Assembly: GCF_937920395.1 (NCBI RefSeq)
Contig: NZ_CALEVF010000059.1
Location: 1-18,312 of the forward strand
Length of the DNA stretch: 18,312 bases
Reading direction: 5' to 3'
DNA from: an uncultured Clostridium sp.
GTDB taxonomy: Bacteria; Bacillota; Clostridia; Clostridiales; Clostridiaceae
Positions 1 through 8,414 of this stretch are shown in pieces. The translations under genes and the position numbers were made by a program. Numbering within the stretch: position 1 is the first letter of the stretch; every line of letters starts with the position of its first letter. A model generated the notes under the pieces. It saw only the letters and a program-made list of their open reading frames with translations, did not search any database and was not told the origin of the DNA.

Positions 1-8
1 AAAATTAA

Positions 9-2237
9 TTAGATTTTTTTATGGAAAGTTCTGCTTATAACTTCAAGTTGTTGTTCTTTAGATAATCTGTTGAAATGAACAGCATATCCTGAAACTCTTA
101 TTGTTAGTGTTGGGTATTTATCTGGATTTTCCATAGCGTCTATTAAAACTTCTCTATTTAATACATTTACATTTAGGTGATGTGCAGCTTGTGCAAAATA
201 ACCATCTAAAAGGAAAACTAGATTATTTATTCTTGTATGTTCATCTATTCCAAGTGCTGCTGGTACTATTGAAAAAGTATTTGAAACTCCATCTTGGCAA
301 TAGGTTCTATAAGGAATCTTAGCAACTGAATTTAATGATGCAAGTGCTCCATTTTCATCGTTGCCTTGTGTTGGATTTGCTCCGGGAGCAAGTGGCACAC
401 CTTGTTTTCTTCCATCAGGAGTTGTACCTGTCTTTTTACCATAAACTACATTTGATGTAATGGTAAGTGCTGACAAAGTATGTTCTGCGCCTTTATATGC
501 AGGATGTTTCTTAAGATCATCGCTGAATTCGCGTATAAGCTCAACAGCTAAATCATCAACTCTATCATCATCATTACCGTATTTAGGGAAATCTCCTTCA
601 GTTTTAAAATCGATTGTTATGCCATCAGTATTTCTTATTGGAGATACCTTAGCAAACTTTATAGCACTTAATGAATCGGCTGCAATTGAAAGTCCTGCTA
701 CTCCAAATGCCATGAAGTATTTAAGATTAGTATCATGAAGAGCAAGTTGTCCAGCTTCATAAGCATATTTGTCATGCATATAATGTATTGTGTTCATTGT
801 GTCTACGTACATGTTAGCAACATAGTCTAAAACTTTTGAATACATTTTTCTAACTACATTGTAATCTAGAACTTCATCGGTTATTTTTTCAATTCCAGGT
901 ACTACAAGTTTACCTTTTAATTCATCAACTCCACCATTAAGTGATAATAATAATGATTTAGCAAGATTAGCTCTTGCTCCAAAGAACTGCATTCTCTTTC
1001 CTATTTCCATAGCAGAAACGCAGCAAGCAATACCGTAATCATCTCCGTAAATAGGTCTCATTATATCGTCATTTTCATACTGAAGTGCATCAGTTTCAAT
1101 AGACATTTTAGCACAATATTTCTTGAAAGTTTCTGGTAATTTTTCTGACCAAAGTACTGTCATATTAGGTTCTGGTGCTGATCCTAAATTTGTTAATGTA
1201 TGAAGAAATCTAAAAGAATTCTTTGTTACCATTGGAGTACCATTAAGTGCAACACCACCAATAGATTCTGTTACCCAATTAGGGTCTCCACCAAATAAAT
1301 CATTATACTCAGGGGTTCTTAGATGTCTTGCCATTCTAAGCTTAATTACAAATTGATCAATAATCTCTTGAGCTTCATCTTCAGTTATTAATCCAGCTTT
1401 TAAGTCTCTTTCAAAATAAATATCTAAGAAGGTAGTAGTTCTTCCTAGGGACATTGCAGCACCATTATTTTCTTTTATTCCTGCAAGATACCCAAGGTAA
1501 ACTGCTTGAACTGCATCTTTTGCTGTAGTAGATGGCATCGATAGGTCAACACCATATTTTTGAGCCATACTTTTTATTTGACCAAGTGCTTTTATTTGCA
1601 TGCTTACTTCTTCTCTATGTCTTATTAAATCATCTGACGCATGTCCTGTAAGTTCTTTTAAATCTTTTTTCTTTTGCTGCACTAACAAATCTAAGCCGTA
1701 AAGAGCTATTCTTCTATAATCTCCAATTACTCGTCCTCGTCCATATGCATCTGGAAGTCCAGTTAATAACCCTACATTCCTTGCAACTTTTGTAGCATCA
1801 GTATAGGCATCAAAAACTCCTTCGTTATGAGTTTTTCTGTATTTGGGGAAAAATTCTTTTATGTCTTTGTTTAATTCATAACCATATTCTTTAAGTGATT
1901 GTTCTACCATTCTAAAGCCACCAAATGGGTTGACTATTCTTTTGAGTGGCGCATCTGTTTGAAGTCCAACAATTACTTCATTTTCTTTATCAATATATCC
2001 AGGTTTAAAGTTATCTATTCCTGAAATTTCATTAGTTTCTACATCTATAATACCTTTTTTAATTTCTTCTAATATAAGGGAATTGGCTTTGTCCCAAACT
2101 TTATTGGTCTTATCAGTTTTTCCTACTAGAAAACTATCATCACCTTCGTATAAGGTGTAGTTTTTTTGAATAAAGTCTTTAACATCTATTTTGTTTTTCC
2201 ATGAATCGCCTTTGAAACCATTCCATTGTTTAGTCAT
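9..2237 (-). CDS. pflB: Pyruvate formate-lyase (formate C-acetyltransferase)
   Basis: This 742-residue cytosolic glycyl-radical enzyme converts pyruvate and CoA to acetyl-CoA and formate in anaerobic metabolism. The adjacent catalytic cysteines are C405-C406 in the stretch [12 protein letters not shown]. The radical glycine is G717 in RVSGYAVHF, 25 residues from the C-terminus, as in well-studied PflB proteins. Length is normal for the family and the gene is complete, ending in TAA at 9-11. The ATG at 2235-2237 follows a GGGAGG Shine-Dalgarno sequence about six bases upstream. The enzyme needs a radical SAM activase (PflA); that gene would lie beyond the left edge and is not visible. The motif pair separates PflB from ribonucleotide reductase or diol dehydratase homologues, although some PflB-like paralogues act on 2-ketobutyrate, which sequence alone cannot exclude. 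Confidence 0.97.
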   Translation of the reverse strand: MTKQWNGFKGDSWKNKIDVKDFIQKNYTLYEGDDSFLVGKTDKTNKVWDKANSLILEEIKKGIIDVETNEISGIDNFKPGYIDKENEVIVGLQTDAPLKRIVNPFGGFRMVEQSLKEYGYELNKDIKEFFPKYRKTHNEGVFDAYTDATKVARNVGLLTGLPDAYGRGRVIGDYRRIALYGLDLLVQQKKKDLKELTGHASDDLIRHREEVSMQIKALGQIKSMAQKYGVDLSMPSTTAKDAVQAVYLGYLAGIKENNGAAMSLGRTTTFLDIYFERDLKAGLITEDEAQEIIDQFVIKLRMARHLRTPEYNDLFGGDPNWVTESIGGVALNGTPMVTKNSFRFLHTLTNLGSAPEPNMTVLWSEKLPETFKKYCAKMSIETDALQYENDDIMRPIYGDDYGIACCVSAMEIGKRMQFFGARANLAKSLLLSLNGGVDELKGKLVVPGIEKITDEVLDYNVVRKMYSKVLDYVANMYVDTMNTIHYMHDKYAYEAGQLALHDTNLKYFMAFGVAGLSIAADSLSAIKFAKVSPIRNTDGITIDFKTEGDFPKYGNDDDRVDDLAVELIREFSDDLKKHPAYKGAEHTLSALTITSNVVYGKKTGTTPDGRKQGVPLAPGANPTQGNDENGALASLNSVAKIPYRTYCQDGVSNTFSIVPAALGIDEHTRINNLVFLLDGYFAQAAHHLNVNVLNREVLIDAMENPDKYPTLTIRVSGYAVHFNRLSKEQQLEVISRTFHKKI

Positions 2238-2279
2238 TGTTATTCCTCCCTATAATATATTGCTTTTAAATGTTGTCAC

Positions 2280-2315
2280 AAGTGATCAGTTTATTATAAA
2301 ATCAAATGATCACTT
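2280..2315. repeat. Inverted repeat in the pflB leader
   Basis: AAGTGATCA at 2280-2288 is mirrored exactly by TGATCACTT at 2307-2315, with 18 bases between them. Each arm also contains the self-complementary hexamer TGATCA. The repeat lies downstream of the predicted pflB promoter, so it could be a repressor operator pair or an mRNA hairpin in the leader. I do not recognise the regulator. Confidence 0.55.
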
Positions 2316-2359
2316 AAATAATAATCAATATTGTTTAATAATGAGTTCTGCATAATCGT

Positions 2360-2388
2360 ATTATACAATACTTTGTTATGTTTGTTAA
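2360..2388 (-). promoter_or_regulatory. Candidate sigma-A promoter for pflB
   Basis: On the minus strand, TTAACA (2388-2383) lies 17 bases upstream of TATAAT (2365-2360). This matches the consensus at 5 of 6 and 6 of 6 positions. It would give a leader of roughly 115 nt before pflB. The -35 box overlaps TTGTTAA on the plus strand, which equals one half-site of the clostridial Rex (NADH-sensing repressor) consensus. The second half-site is not convincing, so Rex control is only a suggestion. Confidence 0.6.
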
Positions 2389-2905
2389 TAGTTAGTTACA
2401 AAATTAATTGGAAAACTAATTTTTTTATGAATAAAGTAAATTGATATTGTTAATAAACATATTGTAATATTAAAAGTGATACAGTTCAAGTAGTTTTTAA
2501 ATGTTTTAATATTGTGAATAGTAAAATAATTATTTAAAGCTTGATATAAAAGGGATTAGGTAATTTTTAAAATAAATAAAAAAAAGTAACAGGAATGATT
2601 TAAAGTGAAACAACTGTAAATTATTCTTTAATATAAGAAAAAACATTCTTTTATTAAAAAAAATATTAATGTATACAAAGTAAAATGTTAAAGCAATTTT
2701 GTGGTTAGTTTATATTAAAATACACAATATGGATATATTGAAAATGTAAATGTTTACTTAAAGAAGCATAGTGTATCATTAAATAAAAGAATATTATTTT
2801 CATATATAATGAGGTATAATAAATAATGATAGTTATCAATTAGAAAGTACTTACGCAGAGAGTTTGAGTGATAACAGCGTATTAATTATAATGGAGGTAA
2901 ATAAT

Positions 2906-3718
2906 ATGAAGAAGCCTAGTATGTTTAGTAAGGATTATGATAGAAGAATAAAAAAACGAAAAAAGGTAATATTATCACTAATTATTATACCTATAATAGG
3001 GTTGGTCATATTTTTAAGTATAGGATTTAAAGGCTTAGAGAACAAAGGTACAGGCAGTAACTTCTCAAATGGAGCAAAAAATGATGAAGTTCAGAAAAAA
3101 TTAGAAGATAATTCGCAGAAACAGATAAATGTTGATAAGGATAAGGCTACGAAAGCAGCAATTGCAGCAAAAGCAAAAGCAAAAGCAAACAAATCATCTT
3201 TTATTGCTACAATGCCTGATGGACAAAAGGTCACTGTTGAATATAATGGAGAATCAACAACGAAGACTATAAAAGGAGTAGCAAACACTAAGGGTGTATT
3301 ATTTGATATAAGCCCAAGTAAAAAATCAATTGTTATACAGAGTACAAAAAATCAAAATATAATATACACTGACATAAATAAAATTAGTAAAGACATAACA
3401 AAAAAAATCTATACATCTACTAATAATCAAAAATATTCAAAAGAGCAACAACTTAAAAATAATCCGAATTACATATGGTCAATTACACCAAAGTTCATTG
3501 ATGAAGATAATATTGCGTATGTTAGTGAGTTGCCTTGGATGAATGAGAAAAAAGTACAATATGTATGGAAGCTAAATTTAAAAGATAATGTTCATATGCA
3601 GGTACAACCAGCATCGGGCACGAAGATTACTTTTGGAAATGTAACGGCTAAGGGGCTAGAGGCAAATATAGATGGAAATATAGTATATGTAACTGCCTTA
3701 GGTGGAGTAACAAAATAG
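2906..3718 (+). CDS. Membrane-anchored protein of unknown function
   Basis: I do not recognise this 270-residue protein. It starts with a strongly basic segment (RRIKKRKK, about residues 13-20), then one hydrophobic helix at about residues 21-41. A polar, Lys/Ala-rich linker (about 65-95, with AKAKAKA) follows, then a roughly 170-residue domain rich in predicted beta strands. The positive-inside pattern suggests a cytoplasmic N-terminus with the domain outside the membrane. The ATG at 2906 is chosen because GGAGG sits eight bases upstream (2893-2897); an in-frame TTG at 2864 has no comparable site. The next gene begins 16 bases after the stop, so the two are probably cotranscribed. The domain contains no catalytic motif I can identify; a solute-binding or beta-propeller-like sensor fold is possible but unproven. 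Confidence 0.85.
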   Translation: MKKPSMFSKDYDRRIKKRKKVILSLIIIPIIGLVIFLSIGFKGLENKGTGSNFSNGAKNDEVQKKLEDNSQKQINVDKDKATKAAIAAKAKAKANKSSFIATMPDGQKVTVEYNGESTTKTIKGVANTKGVLFDISPSKKSIVIQSTKNQNIIYTDINKISKDITKKIYTSTNNQKYSKEQQLKNNPNYIWSITPKFIDEDNIAYVSELPWMNEKKVQYVWKLNLKDNVHMQVQPASGTKITFGNVTAKGLEANIDGNIVYVTALGGVTK

Positions 3719-3734
3719 CGGAAAGAGGCTAAAT

Positions 3735-4547
3735 ATGGATATAGGATTATCTTCAGCATGTTTTTATCCTAAATTGCATACAGAACATAGTATACAAACG
3801 ATGAAAGAGTTAGGATTTAATTTTGGTGAAATATTTTTAAATACTCAGAGCGAATATGAAGAAGAATTTATAAAAGTTCTACTTGAAAAAAAAGAGCAAT
3901 ACAAATTTAAGGTAAATTCAGTTCATGCATTTTCATCTTCGTTTGAACCATATATTTTTGATGAATATGACAGAAGACGAAAAGACATGTTAAAACAATT
4001 TAAACAAGTTTGCATGGCAGCAAAAATCTTAGGTGCAAGTTGTTATACTTTTCATGGTATGAGGTATACTGATTTAAATGGGCTTAATATCGAATTTATT
4101 GTTGATATATATAATGAACTTTCATATATAGCACTCGAGGCAGGAATTAAATTGGCACAAGAGAATGTCTCGTGGTGTATGTCAGCGAATTTGGAATTTC
4201 TAACTCTTTTGTCGCAAAAATGTAAATATCCTATATATTTTACTTTGGATTTGAAACAAGCATGTAAAGCTAATATTCCTATAGAAAAGTATATTAAAGT
4301 TATGGGGAGTCACATAGTGAATCTTCATATTAATGATAGCGATGACAATTCACCTTGCCTTTTGCCGGGGAAAGGAAATTTAGACTATGAGAATATTGCG
4401 AGAAATCTTAAGAATGTTAACTACAAGGGAAAAGGAATTATAGAGGTTTATAATAACAACTTTTCAAGCTGCGTTGAACTTACAAAGATTAAGGCTTTTG
4501 TTTCGGAAAAGTTTAGCAATATTCTAGCTTCGCAAGAAATGAGTTAA
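3735..4547 (+). CDS. Sugar phosphate isomerase/epimerase-like TIM-barrel protein
   Basis: This 270-residue protein has the layout of the xylose isomerase-like / AP endonuclease family 2 TIM barrel, whose members isomerise or epimerise sugars or act as endonucleases using divalent metals. It opens with the strand MDIGLSSACF. Likely metal or catalytic residues sit at the ends of barrel strands: E143 in AQENV, D172 in FTLDLKQA, H198 in NLHINDSD and E237 in GIIEVYN. The motif LPGKGNLDY before the last helix is typical of the sugar-isomerase branch. The substrate cannot be read from sequence. The ATG at 3735 follows AAAGAGG. It lies 16 bases after the membrane-protein gene, suggesting a shared transcript, and a candidate terminator overlaps its stop codon. 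Confidence 0.85.
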   Translation: MDIGLSSACFYPKLHTEHSIQTMKELGFNFGEIFLNTQSEYEEEFIKVLLEKKEQYKFKVNSVHAFSSSFEPYIFDEYDRRRKDMLKQFKQVCMAAKILGASCYTFHGMRYTDLNGLNIEFIVDIYNELSYIALEAGIKLAQENVSWCMSANLEFLTLLSQKCKYPIYFTLDLKQACKANIPIEKYIKVMGSHIVNLHINDSDDNSPCLLPGKGNLDYENIARNLKNVNYKGKGIIEVYNNNFSSCVELTKIKAFVSEKFSNILASQEMS

Positions 4548-4585
4548 TATCAAATATTTTCTAGTATATTAACTCAATTATTTTA
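4540..4585 (+). terminator. Candidate terminator after the TIM-barrel gene
   Basis: A perfect 11-bp inverted repeat pairs 4540-4550 with 4566-4576 around a 15-base loop. It is followed by an AT-rich run containing TTATTTT. The left arm includes the TAA stop codon of the preceding gene. The stem has little GC, so termination efficiency is uncertain. Confidence 0.5.
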
Positions 4586-4665
4586 ATATAATTATCTTGT
4601 AAATTATTTAAAATTTGGTTATAATCATAATATTAGACTATTTGAACAAATATGCTTAATAATAT

Positions 4666-4695
4666 TTGTAAATACAATAAAACTTATGTTATAAT
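4666..4695 (+). promoter_or_regulatory. Candidate sigma-A promoter for tig
   Basis: TTGTAA (4666-4671) is separated by 18 bases from TATAAT (4690-4695). The -10 box is preceded by TGT, giving an exact extended -10 element (TGnTATAAT). The predicted start lies about 40 bases upstream of the tig ATG. Confidence 0.65.
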
Positions 4696-4740
4696 ATTTA
4701 AGGAAATAAGCATTTGTGAGCGATTAGGAGGAGTAATATA

Positions 4741-6033
4741 ATGAACATTAAAATGGAAAAATTAGACAAAAATATTATTAAATTAGAAATAACGGTAGAA
4801 GCAGAAAGATTTGGTAAATCTTTAAAGAAATCTAGTGTGAAAAATTCAAAAACTATTAACATTCCTGGATTCAGAAAAGGTAAAGCTCCAATGAATATAA
4901 TAAAGAAAATGTATGGTGAAGGTGTTTTCTTTGAAGATGCTATAAACTACTGCTGTGATGATACTTATCCAGAGGCTTTAAAGGAATATGACATAAATCC
5001 ATTAGATTATCCCAAAATTGATATTATTCAAATAGGGGAAGGAAAAGAGTTTATATATACAGCATCAGTAGAAGTAGCTCCTGAAGTTAAACTTGGAGAA
5101 TATAAAGGACTAGAGGCTAAAAAAGTTGAATATAATGTATCAGATGATGAAGTTGAAAATCAACTAAAAGGCATGCAAGAAAAAAATGCTAGAATAGAAG
5201 ATAAACTAGAAGGTACCGTTGCAATGGGCGATATAGCAATTATTGATTTTAAAGGATTTATTGAAGAAGCAGCTTTTGAAGGTGGAGAAGGAAAAGACTT
5301 TGAACTAGAAATTGGTTCAGGATCATTTATCGATACTTTTGAAGAACAATTAATTGGTTTAAAACTTGGAGATGCTAAAGAAGTTAAAGTTAATTTCCCA
5401 GAAGCATATGGAAGAGATGACTTAAACGGTAAAGAAGCAACTTTTAATGTAACTGTTAAAAGCATGAAAGCAAAAGAATTACCAGCTATTGATGATGAAC
5501 TTGCTAAAGATGTATCAGAATTTGATACTCTAGAAGAATTAAGAAATGATATTAAAAAGTCACTTGAAAAATCAGGTAAAGATAGAGAAGAAAAAGAATT
5601 CGAAGAAGCAGTAATAGATGCAGCTTGCTCTAATGTTGAAATGGACATTCCAGAAATTATGGTAAAAAGAGAAACTGATGTAATGCTTAAAGATTTAGAA
5701 ATGAAATTAAAACAACAGGGATTAGATCTTGAATCATATTATCAGTATACTAACAATACTGAAGAAAAAGTTAGAGCGTTTATGAAAGAATCAGCTGAAA
5801 AGAGAGTTAAGACTGATTTAGTTATAACAGAAATAGCGAAAAAAGAAAATTTTGATGCAACTGATGAAGAGATGCTTGCAAAAGCCAAGGAAGTTGCAAA
5901 ACAATATGGAGAAAAAGACATAGATAAAACGGCAGATTTAATTATGAAAGCACAAAAACAATATCTAAAAGTCGATGTTTTGAACGAAAAAGTAATAAAA
6001 ATGTTAGTTGAAAATGCTAAAGTGATTGCATAA
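4741..6033 (+). CDS. tig: Trigger factor, ribosome-associated chaperone/prolyl isomerase
   Basis: Trigger factor binds the ribosome at the peptide exit tunnel and shields nascent chains. This copy has 430 residues, close to the usual length, with all three expected parts. The N-terminal ribosome-binding domain carries the signature GFRKGKAP at residues 43-50. A FKBP-type peptidyl-prolyl isomerase domain follows at about 150-245, including [11 protein letters not shown]. The long helical C-terminal chaperone domain runs to the end. The ATG at 4741 follows TAGGAGGAG closely. The gene has its own candidate promoter and a strong terminator, so it is probably transcribed alone although it precedes clpP, as is common in Firmicutes. 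Confidence 0.97.
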   Translation: MNIKMEKLDKNIIKLEITVEAERFGKSLKKSSVKNSKTINIPGFRKGKAPMNIIKKMYGEGVFFEDAINYCCDDTYPEALKEYDINPLDYPKIDIIQIGEGKEFIYTASVEVAPEVKLGEYKGLEAKKVEYNVSDDEVENQLKGMQEKNARIEDKLEGTVAMGDIAIIDFKGFIEEAAFEGGEGKDFELEIGSGSFIDTFEEQLIGLKLGDAKEVKVNFPEAYGRDDLNGKEATFNVTVKSMKAKELPAIDDELAKDVSEFDTLEELRNDIKKSLEKSGKDREEKEFEEAVIDAACSNVEMDIPEIMVKRETDVMLKDLEMKLKQQGLDLESYYQYTNNTEEKVRAFMKESAEKRVKTDLVITEIAKKENFDATDEEMLAKAKEVAKQYGEKDIDKTADLIMKAQKQYLKVDVLNEKVIKMLVENAKVIA

Positions 6034-6040
6034 TATATAT

Positions 6041-6080
6041 TAAAATTAATTGCCAGATATTTCTCTGGCAATTAATTTTA
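6041..6080 (+). terminator. Intrinsic terminator after tig
   Basis: A perfect 17-bp stem pairs 6041-6057 with 6064-6080 around the loop TATTTC. The core TGCCAGA/TCTGGCA is flanked by AT pairs, so the T-run lies within the descending arm. The mirrored A-run means it could also work on the opposite strand. Confidence 0.85.
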
Positions 6081-6189
6081 AATATAGGATAAAATTAAAT
6101 GATTAAAAAGCTAAAATTTAGGATATAATTAAGGAATAGATTGCCTGTTAAAGTAGTAATATTATTATTAGAGTAAAGGAGTGAGTTAT

Positions 6190-6774
6190 ATGAGTTTAGT
6201 GCCAATGGTTGTTGAACAAACTAATAGGGGAGAAAGATCTTATGATATTTATTCAAGATTATTAAAAGATAGGATAATTTTTCTAGGAGAAGAGGTAAAT
6301 GATGTAACTGCTAGCTTAATTGTTGCTCAGTTATTGTTTCTAGAATCTGAAGATCCTGATAAAGATATTTATTTATATATAAATAGTCCAGGTGGATCAA
6401 TTACATCAGGAATGGCTATATATGACACAATGCAATATATCAAACCACAAGTTTCAACTATTTGTATTGGTATGGCAGCATCTATGGGATCATTTTTATT
6501 AAATGCTGGAGAAAAAGGAAAAAGATTTGCATTACCTAATAGTGAGATTTTAATACACCAACCTTTAGGAGGATTTCAAGGTCAGGCGACTGATATTGAT
6601 ATTCATGCAAAACGAATTATGAAAACTAAAGATACATTAAATAGAATATACAGTGAAAGAACCGGACAACCAATAGAAAAAATTCAACATGATGTTGAAA
6701 GAGATTACTTTATGAGTGCACAGGAAGCCATGGAATATGGGTTAATAGATGAAGTTATAGCTAAAAAGAAATAA
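6190..6774 (+). CDS. clpP: ATP-dependent Clp protease proteolytic subunit
   Basis: ClpP forms the barrel-shaped serine protease that degrades proteins unfolded by ClpX or ClpC. The protein is 194 residues, the standard length. The catalytic triad is visible as S98 in [10 protein letters not shown]123 in LIHQPLGG and D172 in ERDYF. The ATG at 6190 is preferred over an in-frame GTG at 6181 because AAAGGAGTGA lies just upstream, and the resulting start [16 protein letters not shown] aligns with known ClpP N-termini. A TATAAT hexamer at 6124-6129 is a possible -10 box, but its -35 region is poor. No CtsR-type direct repeat is visible upstream. clpX begins 100 bases after the stop without an obvious terminator, so the two genes are probably cotranscribed. 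Confidence 0.97.
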   Translation: MSLVPMVVEQTNRGERSYDIYSRLLKDRIIFLGEEVNDVTASLIVAQLLFLESEDPDKDIYLYINSPGGSITSGMAIYDTMQYIKPQVSTICIGMAASMGSFLLNAGEKGKRFALPNSEILIHQPLGGFQGQATDIDIHAKRIMKTKDTLNRIYSERTGQPIEKIQHDVERDYFMSAQEAMEYGLIDEVIAKKK

Positions 6775-6874
6775 AATTTAACAACATTTCAGAAGTCGTC
6801 AATGCATCTTTTGCAAAGTTGTTGTAGCGATTTAGGTGATGATTAAACTAAATAAGGTTAGTAGAGGTGAAAAT

Positions 6875-8167
6875 ATGACAAAGTTTGATGAAAAAAAGCA
6901 ACTCAAATGCTCTTTTTGTGGCAAAACCCAAGAACAAGTTAGAAGATTAATTGCAGGACCAGGAGTATATATTTGTGATGAATGTATAGAATTATGTTCT
7001 GAAATAATTGTAGATGAATTCCAAGGGGATGTTGAATTAGATTTAGGAGCACTTCCAAAACCTGTTGAAATAAAGAAATATATAGATGATTACGTAATTG
7101 GACAAAATACAGCTAAAAAATCATTAGCGGTAGCTGTTTATAATCATTATAAAAGAATAAATTCAAATGTTAATGAGGGTGAAGTTGAACTGCAAAAAAG
7201 TAATATCCTATTACTAGGGCCTACAGGATGTGGTAAAACTTTACTTGCTCAAACATTAGCAAAATTCTTAAATGTGCCTTTTGCGATAGCCGATGCAACT
7301 ACGCTTACTGAAGCTGGGTATGTAGGAGAAGATGTTGAAAATATTCTTCTTAAATTAATACAAAATGCTGATTATGATGTAGAAAAAGCAGAAAAAGGTA
7401 TTATATATATAGATGAAATAGATAAGATAGCAAGAAAATCTGAGAATCCATCTATAACTCGTGATGTATCTGGAGAAGGCGTTCAGCAAGCATTACTTAA
7501 AATACTAGAAGGAACCACGGCATCAGTTCCACCACAAGGTGGAAGGAAACATCCTCACCAAGAATTTATTCAGATAAATACTGCTAACATTTTATTTATC
7601 TGTGGAGGAGCATTTGATGGACTTGATAAAATTATAGAAAAAAGGACTAGAACTACGTCGGTTGGGTTTGGAGCTGAAATAAGATCTAAACATGAAGAAA
7701 ACGTAGGAGAGTTACTTAAGTCTATAATGCCTGGAGATTTATTGAAATTTGGATTAATTCCAGAGTTTGTAGGCAGACTTCCAATAGTAGTTACACTTGA
7801 AGCTTTAGATGAAGAGGCTTTAGTTAAAATTCTTAGCGAACCTAAAAATGCATTAGTTAAACAATATAAAAAATTGTTTGAGATGGATAATGTGGAATTA
7901 GAGTTTAAAGAAGAAGCCTTAAGAGCTATTGCAAAAGAGGCTATTAAAAGGGAAACTGGAGCTCGTGGACTTAGATCTATTATAGAAGACACGATGAAGG
8001 AAGTTATGTTTGATATACCATCAAATGAAGAAGTAGCTAAAGTTATAATTAATGCGGATACTATTAAAACTAGAAATCCAGAATTAGTTTTAGCTGAAGG
8101 TGGCAAAAGAGAAAAAATAAAAATTACAAAGCAAATTAAAAGTAAAAAAGGACCAGAATCAGCATAA
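6875..8167 (+). CDS. clpX: ATP-dependent Clp protease ATP-binding subunit ClpX
   Basis: ClpX is a hexameric AAA+ unfoldase that feeds substrates to ClpP. The 430-residue protein has the N-terminal zinc-binding domain with C12, C15, C34 and C37. Walker A is GPTGCGKT at 115-122 and Walker B is IIYIDEID at 176-183. The pore-loop RKH lies at 224-226 and the sensor-2 motif GARGLR is near the C-terminus. The ClpP-docking loop appears as VGF at 263-265, a conservative variant of the usual IGF/LGF. The ATG at 6875 is chosen because AGAGGTGA lies four bases upstream and [15 protein letters not shown] matches the family; an in-frame start at 6836 would add 13 atypical residues. A strong terminator follows. 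Confidence 0.97.
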   Translation: MTKFDEKKQLKCSFCGKTQEQVRRLIAGPGVYICDECIELCSEIIVDEFQGDVELDLGALPKPVEIKKYIDDYVIGQNTAKKSLAVAVYNHYKRINSNVNEGEVELQKSNILLLGPTGCGKTLLAQTLAKFLNVPFAIADATTLTEAGYVGEDVENILLKLIQNADYDVEKAEKGIIYIDEIDKIARKSENPSITRDVSGEGVQQALLKILEGTTASVPPQGGRKHPHQEFIQINTANILFICGGAFDGLDKIIEKRTRTTSVGFGAEIRSKHEENVGELLKSIMPGDLLKFGLIPEFVGRLPIVVTLEALDEEALVKILSEPKNALVKQYKKLFEMDNVELEFKEEALRAIAKEAIKRETGARGLRSIIEDTMKEVMFDIPSNEEVAKVIINADTIKTRNPELVLAEGGKREKIKITKQIKSKKGPESA

Positions 8168-8179
8168 TTGAATCATTGT

Positions 8180-8224
8180 AAAACACAAAGAGACGGATAT
8201 TTTATCCGTCTCTTTGTGTTTTTT
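8180..8224 (+). terminator. Strong intrinsic terminator after clpX
   Basis: A perfect 20-bp stem pairs 8180-8199 with 8203-8222 around a three-base loop. It has the GC-containing core GAGACGGATA and ends in a run of T. This separates clpX from lonB transcription. Confidence 0.93.
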
Positions 8225-8366
8225 GAAATTATAATAATATAAATCCCAATACTAAAAGTTATATTAATTAATAATATTACATCGAAAAATAAGAATACAT
8301 TCAGTCATATTTGAGCATAATATCAAAAGATGCAATATTTACTAAAATATGCAAATTTAATAAATG

Positions 8367-8414
8367 AAAGGAGGATTAGTTTAATAGCTACATCATTAAA
8401 CTTTAATTAATATG
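8367..8414 (+). promoter_or_regulatory. Split ribosome binding site of lonB with intervening hairpin
   Basis: A strong Shine-Dalgarno sequence, AAAGGAGG (8367-8374), lies 37 bases before the lonB ATG at 8412, too far for normal initiation. Between them AGTTTAAT (8378-8385) and ATTAAACT (8395-8402) form a perfect 8-bp hairpin with a nine-base loop. Folding it out leaves 12 unpaired bases between the Shine-Dalgarno sequence and ATG, a workable distance. In-frame stop TAA at 8397 rules out an upstream start for this frame, and no ATG, GTG or TTG lies at normal distance from the site. Confidence 0.6.

Larger units (their letters stand above)
2238..2905. other. Long AT-rich intergenic region between divergent genes
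   Basis: These 668 bases separate the pflB start from the start of the membrane-protein gene at 2906. They hold the pflB promoter and inverted repeat listed separately. Near the right end are two TATAAT hexamers (2805-2810 and 2815-2820) without a convincing -35 box, and a short palindrome TGATA-GT-TATCA at 2827-2838 just downstream that could be an operator. From about 2400 to 2800 I see only very AT-rich sequence with no coding potential, RNA gene or strong hairpin. Confidence 0.6.

Noticed and set aside
2864..2905. Extension of the membrane-protein gene to a TTG at 2864
   Set aside because: No good ribosome binding site precedes the TTG, whereas GGAGG at 2893-2897 is ideally placed for the ATG at 2906.
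5160..5648. Long minus-strand ORF opposite tig (and similar ones opposite clpX and pflB)
   Set aside because: Serine-rich composition reflects antisense of the real gene; no start signals or family features were seen.
6181..6189. GTG start for clpP
   Set aside because: It lies within the Shine-Dalgarno sequence AAGGAGTG, and the ATG at 6190 gives the standard 194-residue protein.
6081..6189. CtsR heat-shock operator upstream of clpP
   Set aside because: I looked for the GGTCAAA direct repeat on both strands and found none here; the lon upstream region also lacks it.
6836..6874. Upstream start for clpX
   Set aside because: It adds 13 residues not typical of ClpX and has a weaker site than AGAGGTGA before the ATG at 6875.
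8225..8411. Sigma-F or sigma-G promoter for lonB
   Set aside because: GCATA at 8315-8319 resembles a -35 box, but no matching -10 element occurs at the right distance.
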